Origin: Akkermansiaceae bacterium UBA5689
GTDB lineage: Bacteria > Verrucomicrobiota > Verrucomicrobiia > Verrucomicrobiales > Akkermansiaceae
Length of the DNA: 47,784 bases
Assembly (NCBI GenBank): GCA_002420305.1
Contig: DIHT01000087.1
Location: 34,416 to 82,199, forward strand
Direction of reading: 5' to 3'
Under the pieces are notes generated by a model. It was not told the DNA's origin. It searched no databases and saw only the letters and a program-made list of their open reading frames with translations. This document shows positions 5,780 through 15,393 of this stretch, piece by piece (position 1 is the stretch's first letter; each line of letters opens with the position of its first letter). The translations under genes were made by a program, and so were the position numbers.

Positions 5780-8377
5780 ATGAGATCCTCCCAAATCGAT
5801 CGAAGCCGGCAGCTGGTCATGGCGGCCGGCAGCCTGCTCCTTAGCGCGGTTGGGTTGCAGGCCGCCAACTTCCACCCCATCGTTGGAATTGGTTCCAACA
5901 TGAACGATGGCAACCCCGGGGGAAATCCGATCAGCAACATCATTCAGGGGCCCGGCATCGGCTTCGGAGCTGCTGAACCCCATTCTGGTCCGAGTAGTAC
6001 CTGGTATACCGATGCTCCGGGGGGCTTTCCCTCTGACTATGTGGCTGTGCATGCCGGGCCCGAATACCTCTGGTTCGATCTAGGGTCGGACGTTACGGTG
6101 GCCGAGATCAGCTACTGGGGCTACTCCACCGGCAACGCCAATGGGGTGAAGGGATTCAACGTGAGTTTCGCCACTGAGGCTGAGGCCGGGGCCGCCGGGC
6201 TCGGAGACGAATCCTACGGCACCTCGATCACGGCGAATCCCTCCTTTGAGGCGGCCATTGATACCGTGCCTCGCCAGAGCTTCAGCTTCAACCCGGTGAC
6301 GGCTCGCTACGTGCGGGTGGAGGTGACTTCTACGCACATCACCAATGACGGGTTTGGTCCGCCAGCAGGGGGCGACCGGGTGGGCGTTGGTGAGATCGCC
6401 TTTGAGGAGGTGCTTATCTCGCTTGATCCGCAAATCTCGATCGAGTCGGAGATCTCTCTTCCTTTGGTTGCCATGGTGGACGTCTTTGATATCCCGTTGG
6501 CTAATGCCGGAAATTCGGAACTATTGATCACTTCGGTGAATCTGGCAGGTCCCAATGCGGACGCCTTTCGAGTGCCCTCTTTCCCGTCTATCCTCGGGCC
6601 TTTTTTGGAAGACATTATCGAAGTGCAATTCAATCCTGATGGATTGGTGGGGCCGGTTTCCGCCACGCTGCTGATCTCCAGCAATGATCCGGATGACGCC
6701 GTCCGGGAGGTGCTCCTCATTGGAACAGTCCCTCCTACCGAACAGGATATAGTGGTTCCGGAAGAAGTTGACCTTGGCAGGATTTTGTCTCTGGACACCT
6801 TCGAGCTTACTATCTCGAACGGCGGGGGATCGGATCTCACCATCGGCGCGGTTAGCTTCACGGGACCGAACGCGGGAGCATTCAGCGTGGTCGACCCACC
6901 CGGGTCGATTCCAATGCTCAGTGACATATTCCTCCAAATCGAAATCGATCCCGCAGAATTGGACGGGCTGATCTCAGCCGCTCTTCAAATTGAGAGTAAT
7001 GATCCCGATACTCCTACGGCAGAGATTCAGATCATTGCTGAAGCTCTTGGTGATCCGGATGAGTTCTATCCAATTTTAAGCGTGCAAGCCTCAACCTCCG
7101 CCAACGATCTCTGGCCTGCTTCCAACCTGATCCAGGGACCGGGGGTGGGATTTTCTGAAGTGCAACCGCACGAAAAGACGGCAGGTGGCCCCGGCGGGTT
7201 GTGGGTGACCGCGGCCTGCGGGTTCCCCTGCGACTACATCGAGACTACGGGGCAGCCGACCCTCATCTTTGATCTGGGCGAAAACGTTCCGCTCTGTGAG
7301 ATCAGCATCTGGGGATACTCGGCCGCGAATTCGAACGGATTGAGCGAGTTTAGTCTCCGCTTTGCCTCAGAGGCCGATGGCCCGAGCGGATTCGGAACGA
7401 GCATCGACTTCAATCCCAGCTATGGAGGAATTGTATCCGGAGCGCTACCCAATGAAGACGCTATTTCTCGCTTCAGCTTTCTCTTCGGTCAGGAGATTAC
7501 TGCGCGCTATGTGGAGTTGACCTGTCTGGACAACCACTTTATCGCTCCGGGGACCGGGGCTGGTGGCGAGATTCCAGGAGGGGATCGGGTCGGGATCGGT
7601 GAAGTCGCTTTTGAGATTACGACCTGTGAAACGCCCACTTTTTTCTTCAATGTTGAGGATGCCGGTGAGGATCTGATCCTGACCTGGGACAGTCAGGAAG
7701 GCTTCCTTTACAACATTCGGAGCGAGGCCGAACCAACAGATGGCCCGCCCGCGAATTGGCCGATCTATGATGGGCTCATGGAGATTGCGGCGACTCCTCC
7801 GCGCAACACGGTCATCATTCCGCGTCCGGTTGATCCGCTACGGCTCTTCGTGGCTGAATCGTTCCCGGTCCCGCCCGTGGAGGTCTTTGCTGACGATTTC
7901 GAGAGTGGCCCGGGTGACTGGGAAGTTGGCTCTTCCGGGGCAGCCGGGACAACCTGGGAATTTGGAACGCCATCCGTGGGCGGGCCCTCCGTTGCAAATA
8001 GTCCGGTGAGTTGTTTCGGAACGAATCTGTCGGGGCGCTACGAAATCGAAGCTGATGTCTGGTTACGTTCGCCGGCAATTGACCTGACCTCGGCCAGCGA
8101 GGCGACCCTGAACTACGCGCGCTTTATTGATATCGAGGATGGTTTTGATTTTGGCTCGGTCTCGGTTCTGGATGCGATCGATAACTCTCTCATTGCAGAT
8201 ATCGAAACGGGTATCGATGGTCTTTCGATCGAATGGGAGAATTCCCGGCATTCCCTGCCGGCATCGGCCATGGGTAAGATGATCAGGATCCAGTTTCGTC
8301 TTGAATCCGACAACTTCGTGGATCCCACCGAATATTTTGGGTTCTACGTGGACGATGTGCAGGTGACTGCCCGCTAG
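5780..8377 (+). CDS. Large secreted protein: two discoidin-like, two HYDIN-like, C-terminal jelly-roll
   Basis: The ATG at 5780 gives 865 residues and a good signal peptide (1-28, ends GLQA). Domains in order: discoidin-like module (about 29-210); two ASPM/SPD-2/Hydin-type immunoglobulin-like repeats (about 212-318 and 320-422), each with NAG/NGG..DL.I......TGPN and SNDPD; a second discoidin-like module (about 427-613); a short Fn3-like segment (LTWDSQEGFLYNI...); and a jelly-roll domain (about 695-865) with DDFESGPGDWE, WLRSPAIDLTSAS and YVDDVQV. No PEP-CTERM signal is seen. The last two parts resemble those of the LamG protein at 18681-20261. Extracellular glycan binding or matrix scaffolding is likely, by inference. 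Confidence 0.75.
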   Translation: MRSSQIDRSRQLVMAAGSLLLSAVGLQAANFHPIVGIGSNMNDGNPGGNPISNIIQGPGIGFGAAEPHSGPSSTWYTDAPGGFPSDYVAVHAGPEYLWFDLGSDVTVAEISYWGYSTGNANGVKGFNVSFATEAEAGAAGLGDESYGTSITANPSFEAAIDTVPRQSFSFNPVTARYVRVEVTSTHITNDGFGPPAGGDRVGVGEIAFEEVLISLDPQISIESEISLPLVAMVDVFDIPLANAGNSELLITSVNLAGPNADAFRVPSFPSILGPFLEDIIEVQFNPDGLVGPVSATLLISSNDPDDAVREVLLIGTVPPTEQDIVVPEEVDLGRILSLDTFELTISNGGGSDLTIGAVSFTGPNAGAFSVVDPPGSIPMLSDIFLQIEIDPAELDGLISAALQIESNDPDTPTAEIQIIAEALGDPDEFYPILSVQASTSANDLWPASNLIQGPGVGFSEVQPHEKTAGGPGGLWVTAACGFPCDYIETTGQPTLIFDLGENVPLCEISIWGYSAANSNGLSEFSLRFASEADGPSGFGTSIDFNPSYGGIVSGALPNEDAISRFSFLFGQEITARYVELTCLDNHFIAPGTGAGGEIPGGDRVGIGEVAFEITTCETPTFFFNVEDAGEDLILTWDSQEGFLYNIRSEAEPTDGPPANWPIYDGLMEIAATPPRNTVIIPRPVDPLRLFVAESFPVPPVEVFADDFESGPGDWEVGSSGAAGTTWEFGTPSVGGPSVANSPVSCFGTNLSGRYEIEADVWLRSPAIDLTSASEATLNYARFIDIEDGFDFGSVSVLDAIDNSLIADIETGIDGLSIEWENSRHSLPASAMGKMIRIQFRLESDNFVDPTEYFGFYVDDVQVTAR

Positions 8378-8386
8378 ATTGATCAG

Positions 8387-8419
8387 CGCGCCTGCTTCGC
8401 CTTGCAGGCACGCGATTTT
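8387..8419 (+). terminator. Possible weak terminator
   Basis: CGCGCCTGC (8387-8395) pairs with GCAGGCACGCG (8404-8414) with one bulged A, followed by only four Ts. It lies just after the second tandem paralogue. It could also be a simple spacer hairpin. Confidence 0.4.
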
Positions 8420-8504
8420 GCGGCGACCGTCACTACATAATTCCCTCAGTCTTCCATCCGTCACCAGAGTGTTCTCGCTCTCTATGCGGGTGGCTTTCTT
8501 TCTC

Positions 8505-11500
8505 ATGAATCGCCCCGTTTTTATTAAGGCAGCTGTCGCCGTGGTCCTCGGCGTTGCTGCCGCTTCTCCCGCTGGAGCTGCCAACTTTCATCCGATCAAC
8601 GGTATCACAACTTCATCGACCGGCGACCTCTGGCCGGTTTCCAATCTGATCCAGGGACCGGGATTAGGATTCGCGAATGCTGAACCTCACGATCAGACGG
8701 GAAGTGGTTCGAGCGCTCTCTGGGTTACTGGTGCGCCGGGAGGTTTTCCGTCTGACTATCTAGCGGCGGCAGGGGTGCCGGTCCTGGTTTTCGACCTTGG
8801 AAGCGATGTTGCGCTCTCTGAGATCAGCGTCTGGGGCTACTCGACCACCAATGCCAATGGCGTGAGTCGCTTCAGTCTGCGCTTTGCTACGGCGGCGGAA
8901 GGGACGGAGAACTTCGGGTCGTCGATATCGATCCGCCCGGCTTTCAACCCCACGATTGGGGCTGCCTCCCGACAGAGTTTTTCGTTTGGTCAATCCGTGA
9001 CAGCCCGCTACGTCGAGATGTCCTGCGAGGATAACTTTTATTCGAATGGAGGTAACGGACCACCACCTGGAGGTGATCGGGTGGGGTTGGGGGAAGTCGC
9101 CTTTGAAGTTGCCGCTCCTCCCTCGGGGCCTCTCATTGATCTGCCGGCCAATGTCGGCCTGGATCTCAATGGCTCGGTGCAGACCTTCGATGTTCCGATC
9201 GGCAACCTTGGAGGGACCGAGGTCCTCACTATTAACGGAACCTCGTTCACAGGAGTGCATGCAGAGGCCTTTTCCGTGTTGTCAGCACCTGCGTCTTTGG
9301 CACCAGGAGGTAATGAAACCATCCAGGTCAGCTTCAATCCGACCGGCCTCTCCGGAACGATCTCAGCCGGTCTGCAGGTGCAGAGTACTGATCCGGATAC
9401 GCCCACTGCGGTGGTGGGCTTGAGCGGCTTCCTTCACGACCCGAAACTGGTGGTGGCGAGGAGTTATGATTTCGGGGAGTTCGCTGCTGCGGAGGGAGCG
9501 CAGAGTGGGTCCTTGCCCTTCTCAAATGCGGGAGGAGGACGGACTCTGACGGTCTCTAACACCTCCATCAGTGGTCCTGACGCCAATCATTTTACGGTCA
9601 CTGCGGCTCCCTCCAATCTCCGGCCGCTGACGGCCGGATTCATCAGTTTGAGTTTCGATCCGCTCGGCGAAGAGGGCGAATTCGAATCTCAACTGACCAT
9701 AACCTCAAATGATGCTGCCGATTCCACGGCAATTGTGAATCTTGCCGCACGCGTAGGTGATGTGATTCCAAATTCGGGAGTACGCATCAATGAATTCATG
9801 GCCAGCAATGGGCTGACCCTTTCAGATGGTGATGGCAACTCCTCAGATTGGATTGAAATCTACAACGCTGGTCCCGGAGTGGCCGATCTCACCGGGTGGC
9901 ACCTGACCGATGAGGCGGACAATTTGGAGAAGTGGCGATTTCCATCCACCACGACCATCCCTGCGAATGGCTATCTGCTCGTCTTCGCGTCCGGTCAGAG
10001 TAGTGATGGCTATGTCGGCGCCGGTGGGTTTCTTCACACCAACTTCCGTCTGAGCACGAGCGGCGAGTATCTCGCGCTGGTCGAAGGCAACGGAGTCACC
10101 GTGGTGAGCGAATTCGGTCCCACTTTTCCTCCGCAGTTCAACGATGTCTCCTATGGGACGTTTCAGAGTGGGGGATCAGTCAGCAACTTGATCGGGAATT
10201 CCGATGCGGAGGTATTGATTCCCACCAATGGATCGCTGGGCAACACGTGGCAGTTCGATTCTTTCACGCCTGGCGCGGACTGGATCTCCGGAACGGGGCA
10301 GGGCGTGGGGTACGATATCGGGCAGGACTACGACCAGTACATCACGACTGATGTGGAGAGCGAGCTGCGGACTCGAGGGACCTCGGCTTTTATCCGCTTG
10401 CCGTTCACGATGGCGAACGCCTCGGCAGTGACGGCGCTTTCATTCTCCTTTCGCTACGATGACGGATTCGTGGCCTACCTCAATGGTGAAGAGATAGCCA
10501 ATCGCAATGCCCCGAATCTCCCTGGCTGGGATGATGTCGCCAACGGCAGCGTGAACGAAAATGCCAACACGGGAACGATCGATGTCTCCGCCTTCCTTGG
10601 AGAGTTACAGAATGGTGATAACGTATTTGCGATCCACGGTCTTAACCGCTCGACAGGCAGTTCGGATTTTCTAGTCGATGTTTCACTCGAAGCCAGTGTC
10701 ACGGGTAGTGGTCCATTGTCTTTCGGCTACCTTAGTTCTCCGACGCCGGGTCTTCCGAACTCCGACTCTACCACTCCCGGGCCCGTGATCCAGAATGTCT
10801 CTCATTTCCCTGCTCAGCAGCCTCTCGCGCAGGAGGATTTCGAGGTGACTGCCGAGGTCGCGCCTCGGCTCGCTGAGATCACAACGGTGAACCTGGTGTA
10901 TCGGGTCGACTTCGGCACGGAGGTTATCGTTCCTATGACCGCCGGAGTGGGCCGCTATACCAGCACCATCCCGTCGTCGGCCTACCGATCGGGGGATATG
11001 GTGCGCTGGTATATTAGCGCTTCTGATGCAGATGGAAATGTCGGGCGCGCTCCCGCCTTCCTCGATCGCACGGGCAACAATCAATCGCCGGAGTATTTCG
11101 GCACGGTGATCCGGGATGCCCGCCTTGCCTCGCCGTTGCCGGTCTTCCAGTGGTTCGCTCAAAGCGAGGCGGCAGCCAACACGCGGAGCGGGACGAGAGC
11201 CTCGGTGTATTTCGATGAACGATTTTATGATAATATCTTTGTTCGGAAGCGTGGTGGAGCGACTAACGGGAGCTCCCAGAAGTTCGACTTCAATAAGGGG
11301 GACGATCTCTACATCAACAACGAGATGTCCTCGGTGGGCGAGATCAACATGAATGCGCAGGGATCCGACAGTAGCTACGTGCGGCAGACTCTCGCCTTTG
11401 AAGCCTATCAGGCGGCTGGGAACGCGGGTTGTAATTCGGCTCTGTGGTACATGCAGTTGAACGGAGCCTTTGACCGTGTCGGCGTTTTCATCGAACAGGT

Positions 11501-13370
11501 GGATGAAAACTTTCTCGATCGCAATGGATATGATCCGGACAGTGATCTCTACAAGTTCGTCCAGCGGAGCAACTTGAACCCGGTGTTCTTCGATACCGTC
11601 ACCGGGATCGAAAAGAAGACCGGCGACAAGAACGATCTCAGGACCGTTCAGAACCTAGTGGCAGGCCTCAATCGGAGAACCAGCACTGCACGCCGCCGCT
11701 ACGTTATCGACAACCTGGACCTGCCACAGGTTGTGAACTACCTTGCCGTGCGCTCGATCACCCAGGATGCTGATGATGTTCGCAAGAACTTTTACGGCTA
11801 CATCGACAACCGGGGCGATCAGCGGTGGCGAATCTTCCCGTGGGACAAGGACTGGACCTTCGGCGTCACTGGAGACGGCGGCACCCATCTGCCGCATCCC
11901 TTTTTCGGGGACGAGGAGCACGCTAAGCAGAATGCGAATCAGTGGAACGTTCTCTACGATGTCCTCTTCGAGGAAACCACCACCCAGCGGCTCTACCTGC
12001 GCCGCTTGCGGACTGTGATGGACGAGGTGCTGCAGTCTTCCTCCACTCCGTTTGGGCGGCGCTATTTCGAGAACCGCGCAGCGGAGATTATTGACCGGGC
12101 CAGTCCTCCGTTGAGTTCCAATATCTCACCGGTCAATAACTACCTGAACAGCCGGCGCAATGTGCTCACCAATAATTACCCCGGTCTGATTCCGGCTTCG
12201 CAGCCGGCGAATCCCGACATCCGTATCAGCGCCGCGGAACATAATCCGGTTTCCACGAATCAGGACGAGGAGTATATCGTCCTGACCAATTATGAAGTGA
12301 CCGAGATCGATATTTCCGGGTGGAAGGTCACCGGGGGCGTGGAGTTCACCTTTGCTCCAGGCACGGTCATCGAGCGGGGGGGCGACCTCTACCTCTCTCC
12401 GGACACGCTCGCTTTCCGGACTCGTGCGACTTCACCAACCGGAAACGAAGAGCGCCTCGTCGTGGGGCCTTACACCGGGCATCTCTCCAATTTTGGAGAG
12501 ACTCTTAACCTCCTGGACACTGCGGAGGGAATCGTTTCAGCCTTCCAGACTCCGATTAATCCCAGCGATGCGCAGCGCTACCTTGTGGTTAGTGAACTCA
12601 TGTATCATCCCGCCGATCCCAATCCCGATGCCGAATTCATCGAACTGATGAACATTAGCGATTCGGTGACGGTGGATTTAAGCGGAGTGCATTTCACTGA
12701 CGGCATTAATTATATCTTTCCTGGTGGAACAATGCTCGCACCCGGGGCGCGCATAGTGGTCTCCTTCCCCGATTTCCAGAATGGCTCTCGCCTCAATAAT
12801 GGCAGCGATCGCCTGAAGTTGGAGGATGCCACCGGTAGTACTATCCGGGAGTTTGCCTACGACGACGAATCGCCTTGGCCGACCGGTCCCGATGGTGGTG
12901 GGTTCAGCCTGGTCTTGAGGAATCCTGTCGGCAATCCTGATCACAATGACCCCGCAAACTGGCGGGAAAGCACCCAGCGAGGCGGCAATCCTGGCAGTAG
13001 CGATGCCGTTTTCTTTGCCGGGAATCTCAATGATGATCTCGATGGCGATGGACTTAGCGCATTGCTGGAACACGCGACGGGTTCATCGGACCAGGTCCCC
13101 AATGGCAGCCCGGTCTCCCTTGCGACCATGGGGGACGGTCGCTTAGCGCTCACTCTGCAAATAAACCAGGCTGCCGATGACGTGACCCATCGGATCGAAC
13201 TCTCAAGTGACCTCGTCAACTGGACCGATGCCAGCGCCAGATTCCCTCTGGTCTCGTACAACAATCACGGCGATGGGACCGTCACGCTGGCTTATCAAAG
13301 TGACCCTGGGCTGGTGAGCGCAGGAGTGCCCCGGCACTTTGTTCGGGTCGAGTTCTCCCGCGAGCCCTAA
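8505..13370 (+). CDS. Giant secreted LTD/CotH protein with a discoidin-like module
   Basis: From ATG 8505 (MNRPVFIKAAVAV...) the product has 1,621 residues and a signal peptide ending in PAGAA; upstream in-frame codons are possible but less likely. Order: discoidin-like module (about 27-202), two HYDIN-like repeats (205-418), lamin-tail domain (425-540, INEFMASNG, DWIEIYN), a region with VTALSFSFRYDDGFVAYLNG (565-735), a beta-sandwich segment (760-860), a CotH-like kinase domain (875-1165, RIFPWDKDWTFG), two further lamin-tail-like domains (1237-1342 and 1362-1495, VSELMYHPADPNPDAEF), and a C-terminal segment with DLDGDGLSALLEHATG and IELSSDLVNW. CotH proteins phosphorylate spore coat proteins in Bacillus; the substrate here is unknown. 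Confidence 0.8.
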   Translation: MNRPVFIKAAVAVVLGVAAASPAGAANFHPINGITTSSTGDLWPVSNLIQGPGLGFANAEPHDQTGSGSSALWVTGAPGGFPSDYLAAAGVPVLVFDLGSDVALSEISVWGYSTTNANGVSRFSLRFATAAEGTENFGSSISIRPAFNPTIGAASRQSFSFGQSVTARYVEMSCEDNFYSNGGNGPPPGGDRVGLGEVAFEVAAPPSGPLIDLPANVGLDLNGSVQTFDVPIGNLGGTEVLTINGTSFTGVHAEAFSVLSAPASLAPGGNETIQVSFNPTGLSGTISAGLQVQSTDPDTPTAVVGLSGFLHDPKLVVARSYDFGEFAAAEGAQSGSLPFSNAGGGRTLTVSNTSISGPDANHFTVTAAPSNLRPLTAGFISLSFDPLGEEGEFESQLTITSNDAADSTAIVNLAARVGDVIPNSGVRINEFMASNGLTLSDGDGNSSDWIEIYNAGPGVADLTGWHLTDEADNLEKWRFPSTTTIPANGYLLVFASGQSSDGYVGAGGFLHTNFRLSTSGEYLALVEGNGVTVVSEFGPTFPPQFNDVSYGTFQSGGSVSNLIGNSDAEVLIPTNGSLGNTWQFDSFTPGADWISGTGQGVGYDIGQDYDQYITTDVESELRTRGTSAFIRLPFTMANASAVTALSFSFRYDDGFVAYLNGEEIANRNAPNLPGWDDVANGSVNENANTGTIDVSAFLGELQNGDNVFAIHGLNRSTGSSDFLVDVSLEASVTGSGPLSFGYLSSPTPGLPNSDSTTPGPVIQNVSHFPAQQPLAQEDFEVTAEVAPRLAEITTVNLVYRVDFGTEVIVPMTAGVGRYTSTIPSSAYRSGDMVRWYISASDADGNVGRAPAFLDRTGNNQSPEYFGTVIRDARLASPLPVFQWFAQSEAAANTRSGTRASVYFDERFYDNIFVRKRGGATNGSSQKFDFNKGDDLYINNEMSSVGEINMNAQGSDSSYVRQTLAFEAYQAAGNAGCNSALWYMQLNGAFDRVGVFIEQVDENFLDRNGYDPDSDLYKFVQRSNLNPVFFDTVTGIEKKTGDKNDLRTVQNLVAGLNRRTSTARRRYVIDNLDLPQVVNYLAVRSITQDADDVRKNFYGYIDNRGDQRWRIFPWDKDWTFGVTGDGGTHLPHPFFGDEEHAKQNANQWNVLYDVLFEETTTQRLYLRRLRTVMDEVLQSSSTPFGRRYFENRAAEIIDRASPPLSSNISPVNNYLNSRRNVLTNNYPGLIPASQPANPDIRISAAEHNPVSTNQDEEYIVLTNYEVTEIDISGWKVTGGVEFTFAPGTVIERGGDLYLSPDTLAFRTRATSPTGNEERLVVGPYTGHLSNFGETLNLLDTAEGIVSAFQTPINPSDAQRYLVVSELMYHPADPNPDAEFIELMNISDSVTVDLSGVHFTDGINYIFPGGTMLAPGARIVVSFPDFQNGSRLNNGSDRLKLEDATGSTIREFAYDDESPWPTGPDGGGFSLVLRNPVGNPDHNDPANWRESTQRGGNPGSSDAVFFAGNLNDDLDGDGLSALLEHATGSSDQVPNGSPVSLATMGDGRLALTLQINQAADDVTHRIELSSDLVNWTDASARFPLVSYNNHGDGTVTLAYQSDPGLVSAGVPRHFVRVEFSREP

Positions 13371-13860
13371 GGGTAATCCTCGCGTAGGTTTCTCGGTAGA
13401 TCGGTATCACTGGGAGCGGCGTTTTGATTGCTCTATACCCGGCCATTAGCGGGGGTTGGCTTTGATCTACTTCCAAGGCCCTCTGATTTCTTTGAGAGGG
13501 AGGAAATGCGGCCACAGAGCTCGCATCCCGTACGAATTTCCGGCTCGCTTGCGATATGAGGCGCCATCTTGGTTCTCTGAATGATCGAAAATCTCAGAAA
13601 ATTTGGAATTTGGAGACCACCGCTGGCTCCTCACTCGGTTGCGGAGCGTTCCGAAAAATTCTTAAAGCCTCAAGTCGACTTGGTTTCGCCTCCAATTTAA
13701 GAAAAAGGCAGCTTCGGTATAAAACATCCACAGGCTAGGTTATTACCACATTGGCAGAGAGTGCGATAAAGCCCGAGGCGGTGTCATTTGTGTAAAGCTA
13801 TTGAAAACCAACCTCTCAAAATCTACACGCTCAGGGTAAAGAGATGCACGTCCCCCAAGC
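13371..13860. other. 490-bp intergenic stretch, nothing supported
   Basis: No gene is convincing. A short inverted repeat CCCTCT / AGAGGG lies at about 13480-13501 without a T tract, so it is not a clear terminator. The remainder is unremarkable, with a few AT-rich runs near 13580-13610 and 13690-13730 that could hold a promoter for the next gene. Confidence 0.4.
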
Positions 13861-14262
13861 ATGAACAAAATTACGAATCGAAAGAGGAGCCCAAAAGGTG
13901 CTCAAAACGTATTCGGTGAGCCTCTGCAGCAATGTTGCACATCACCCTTAACGGGCTTTGAGCGTGATGGTTTTTGTCACACCGGTCCTCAGGATCGAGG
14001 TTTGCACGTGGTCTGTGCACAGATGACGGAGGACTTTCTAGCATATACGCGTGCCCAAGGTAATGACCTGAGTACGCCTGCTCCCATGTATGGGTTTCCT
14101 GGGCTCAAGTCTGGAGATCGATGGTGTCTCTGCGCGGCACGATGGGCAGAGGCCGAGCGTGCAGGGGTCGCTCCCTTGGTCGATCTAGAAGCGACTCAGG
14201 AGAAGGTCCTTGAATTTGTCTCGCTTGAGGTGCTCCAGAAATATGCGCTCAAGCGTTGCTAA
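13861..14262 (+). CDS. DUF2237 family protein
   Basis: The 133-residue product matches the DUF2237 pattern along its length: NVFGEPLQQCC near 16, TGFERDGFCHTGPQD, HVVCAQMTEDFLAYT, GNDLSTP, FPGLKSGDRWCLCAARW and APLVDLEATQEK. The conserved cysteines and the WCLC motif suggest a metal- or substrate-binding fold. The function is unknown in the family as I know it. The length is normal, with a basic N-terminal extension of about 15 residues. A copy of the dispersed element follows the stop codon. Confidence 0.85.
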   Translation: MNKITNRKRSPKGAQNVFGEPLQQCCTSPLTGFERDGFCHTGPQDRGLHVVCAQMTEDFLAYTRAQGNDLSTPAPMYGFPGLKSGDRWCLCAARWAEAERAGVAPLVDLEATQEKVLEFVSLEVLQKYALKRC

Positions 14263-14287
14263 GTGAGGATACACAAGACGACTTCGA

Positions 14288-14317
14288 GACCGCAAGCCCC
14301 AGTGCTTGCTCACTAAC
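14288..14317 (+). repeat. Dispersed intergenic element, copy 7 (distant copy)
   Basis: ACCGCAAG, CCCCAGTG, CTTGCTCAC, with CAAG and CTTG arms around the C-rich loop as in the copies at 2.0-4.8 kb. It lies between two convergent genes; on the minus strand the stop TAG of the next gene (14313-14315) falls inside it. It shows the element is not restricted to the tRNA-proximal zone. Confidence 0.55.
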
Positions 14318-14642
14318 GGAGTGCGTTGCCACCGGTGAGATTACGGTAGAAATCTATGGCCTTTCCGGTCTGTTCATGGAGCCACGAGTCTTTGCTTTCA
14401 GTTAGCATGCAAAAGACCACCAGTAGGGTAAAACAGACGACAAGTAAGGTAAAGGCCACCAATCCCTTCACAACCAACATTCCTGCTGCATGCCCCTTTC
14501 CATTCCTCCGCGTTCCATCAACATCGTGAAGCCAAAAGGGTGATGATTTCTTGCGAAGATGGCTGATTCTCCGGATAGGTTTACGTTGGATTGTATGAGG
14601 TTTGCGTTCGGTTTTGCCGGACTCCTGTTGCTGCTCGTCCAT
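14313..14642 (-). CDS. Small single-helix membrane protein, unknown
   Basis: The 109-residue product has a very basic, Gln/Lys-rich N-terminal region (1-50) and one long hydrophobic segment (about 54-81, VVKGLVAFTLLVVCFTLLVV), then a polar tail (DSWLHEQTGKAIDFY). A cytosolic basic N-terminus and periplasmic tail are expected. No family is recognised. It is convergent with the DUF2237 gene, and its stop codon lies inside an element copy, as for genes in the tRNA-proximal array. Confidence 0.6.
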   Translation of the reverse strand: MDEQQQESGKTERKPHTIQRKPIRRISHLRKKSSPFWLHDVDGTRRNGKGHAAGMLVVKGLVAFTLLVVCFTLLVVFCMLTESKDSWLHEQTGKAIDFYRNLTGGNALR

Positions 14643-14786
14643 TCGTAACCCTTGTTTAACATGTAGAGGGGCCCAATGTCAGTAGGGATCTCTCCAAGCT
14701 TCCCGACTGCAATGAGGTGATCGCTTTACAAAGAAAGCGCCATTTTACAATAGTCCGCCCGACATGGGTTCTGCTATCCTTTGAGG

Positions 14787-14888
14787 ATGGCGAAAGACCA
14801 AGATGACGGATGCGTTGGATGCCTCCTCTTCTTAGTGCTCTTGGCGGTGCTTCTGGCCATAGCTCGCATCTGGTTCTTCAATAGTTAG
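14787..14888 (+). CDS. 33-residue single-helix membrane protein (putative)
   Basis: ATG 14787 to TAG 14888 encodes a short acidic start (MAKDQDDGCVGC), a strong hydrophobic helix (LLFLVLLAVLLAIA) and a basic-aromatic end (RIWFFNS). GAGG lies very close upstream, so the RBS spacing is poor. It is too short for a family call. It is kept because of the clean charge-helix-charge layout and its place in an otherwise empty 400-bp gap. Confidence 0.45.
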   Translation: MAKDQDDGCVGCLLFLVLLAVLLAIARIWFFNS

Positions 14889-15049
14889 AGCATGCCACTC
14901 AGGATCTCTCGATTCTTTATGGGATTCCTTATCTTCAAAGATGAGGCCGATAAAACGCGTCACCGTGTCGCTCAAGATTGTTCGCTGAAGGGGCTATTTT
15001 TCATGTTGCACTTTTTTGGGAGAGGCCACTTTGCTAAGACCTAGTCACC
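14889..15049 (+). other. Intergenic, possible leader of the next gene
   Basis: A 50-codon frame runs from 14892 to 15044 (starting MPLRISRFFMGF), but it has no RBS or family features, so I do not call it a gene. The stretch most likely holds the promoter for the gene at 15050. Confidence 0.35.
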
Positions 15050-15304
15050 ATGAAAAAGATCGACCTTAAATCAGTCCTTATCGGAGTTTTCGTTACGACC
15101 ACCGTGATTCTTTGCCTTGGAGCAACTGGACCACAAGATAAAGGAGTGAAATCGCCCTCCTGGGACGAGTCCCAAAAATGGGAATGGACCATTCTTCCTT
15201 TTGTCGATGCAGATGGTCTAAAGAGAGTTGGTAATGCCGGGTTTGAGTTTGTTAGCTGCGATCAAAAATTACGGACTTCGGTATGGCGTAGGCGAGTTCA
15301 GTGA
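15050..15304 (+). CDS. Small exported protein, DUF4177-like
   Basis: The 84-residue product has a basic N-terminus and one hydrophobic segment (about 8-25, SVLIGVFVTTTVILCLG) that can serve as signal or anchor, then QKWEWTILPFVDADGL and KRVGNAGFEFVS. The WEW...L..(V/L)G..G(F/W)E(F/L)VS pattern resembles DUF4177-type proteins found in many Verrucomicrobia and Planctomycetes, where the usual motif is LNELGAEGWELV. The assignment is by pattern memory and moderate. The stop overlaps the upstream extension of the next gene, so the two may be co-transcribed. Confidence 0.6.
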   Translation: MKKIDLKSVLIGVFVTTTVILCLGATGPQDKGVKSPSWDESQKWEWTILPFVDADGLKRVGNAGFEFVSCDQKLRTSVWRRRVQ

Positions 15305-15393
15305 TTCTTTCGGTGCCTCCGGAGATTTCACAGAGTTGCAGTGCTTCGGCATTTACGCTGGTTTTCTTTTCGGCCTATGACCGCTCATCTAGC

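Noticed and set aside
6307..6927. 206-codon antisense frame inside the second tandem paralogue
   Set aside because: It is opposite a well-supported domain-rich gene and shows no domain, signal or start site.
14892..15044. 50-codon frame just before the DUF4177-like gene
   Set aside because: No ribosome binding site, mixed composition without a signal or helix, and it ends six bases before a better gene start.
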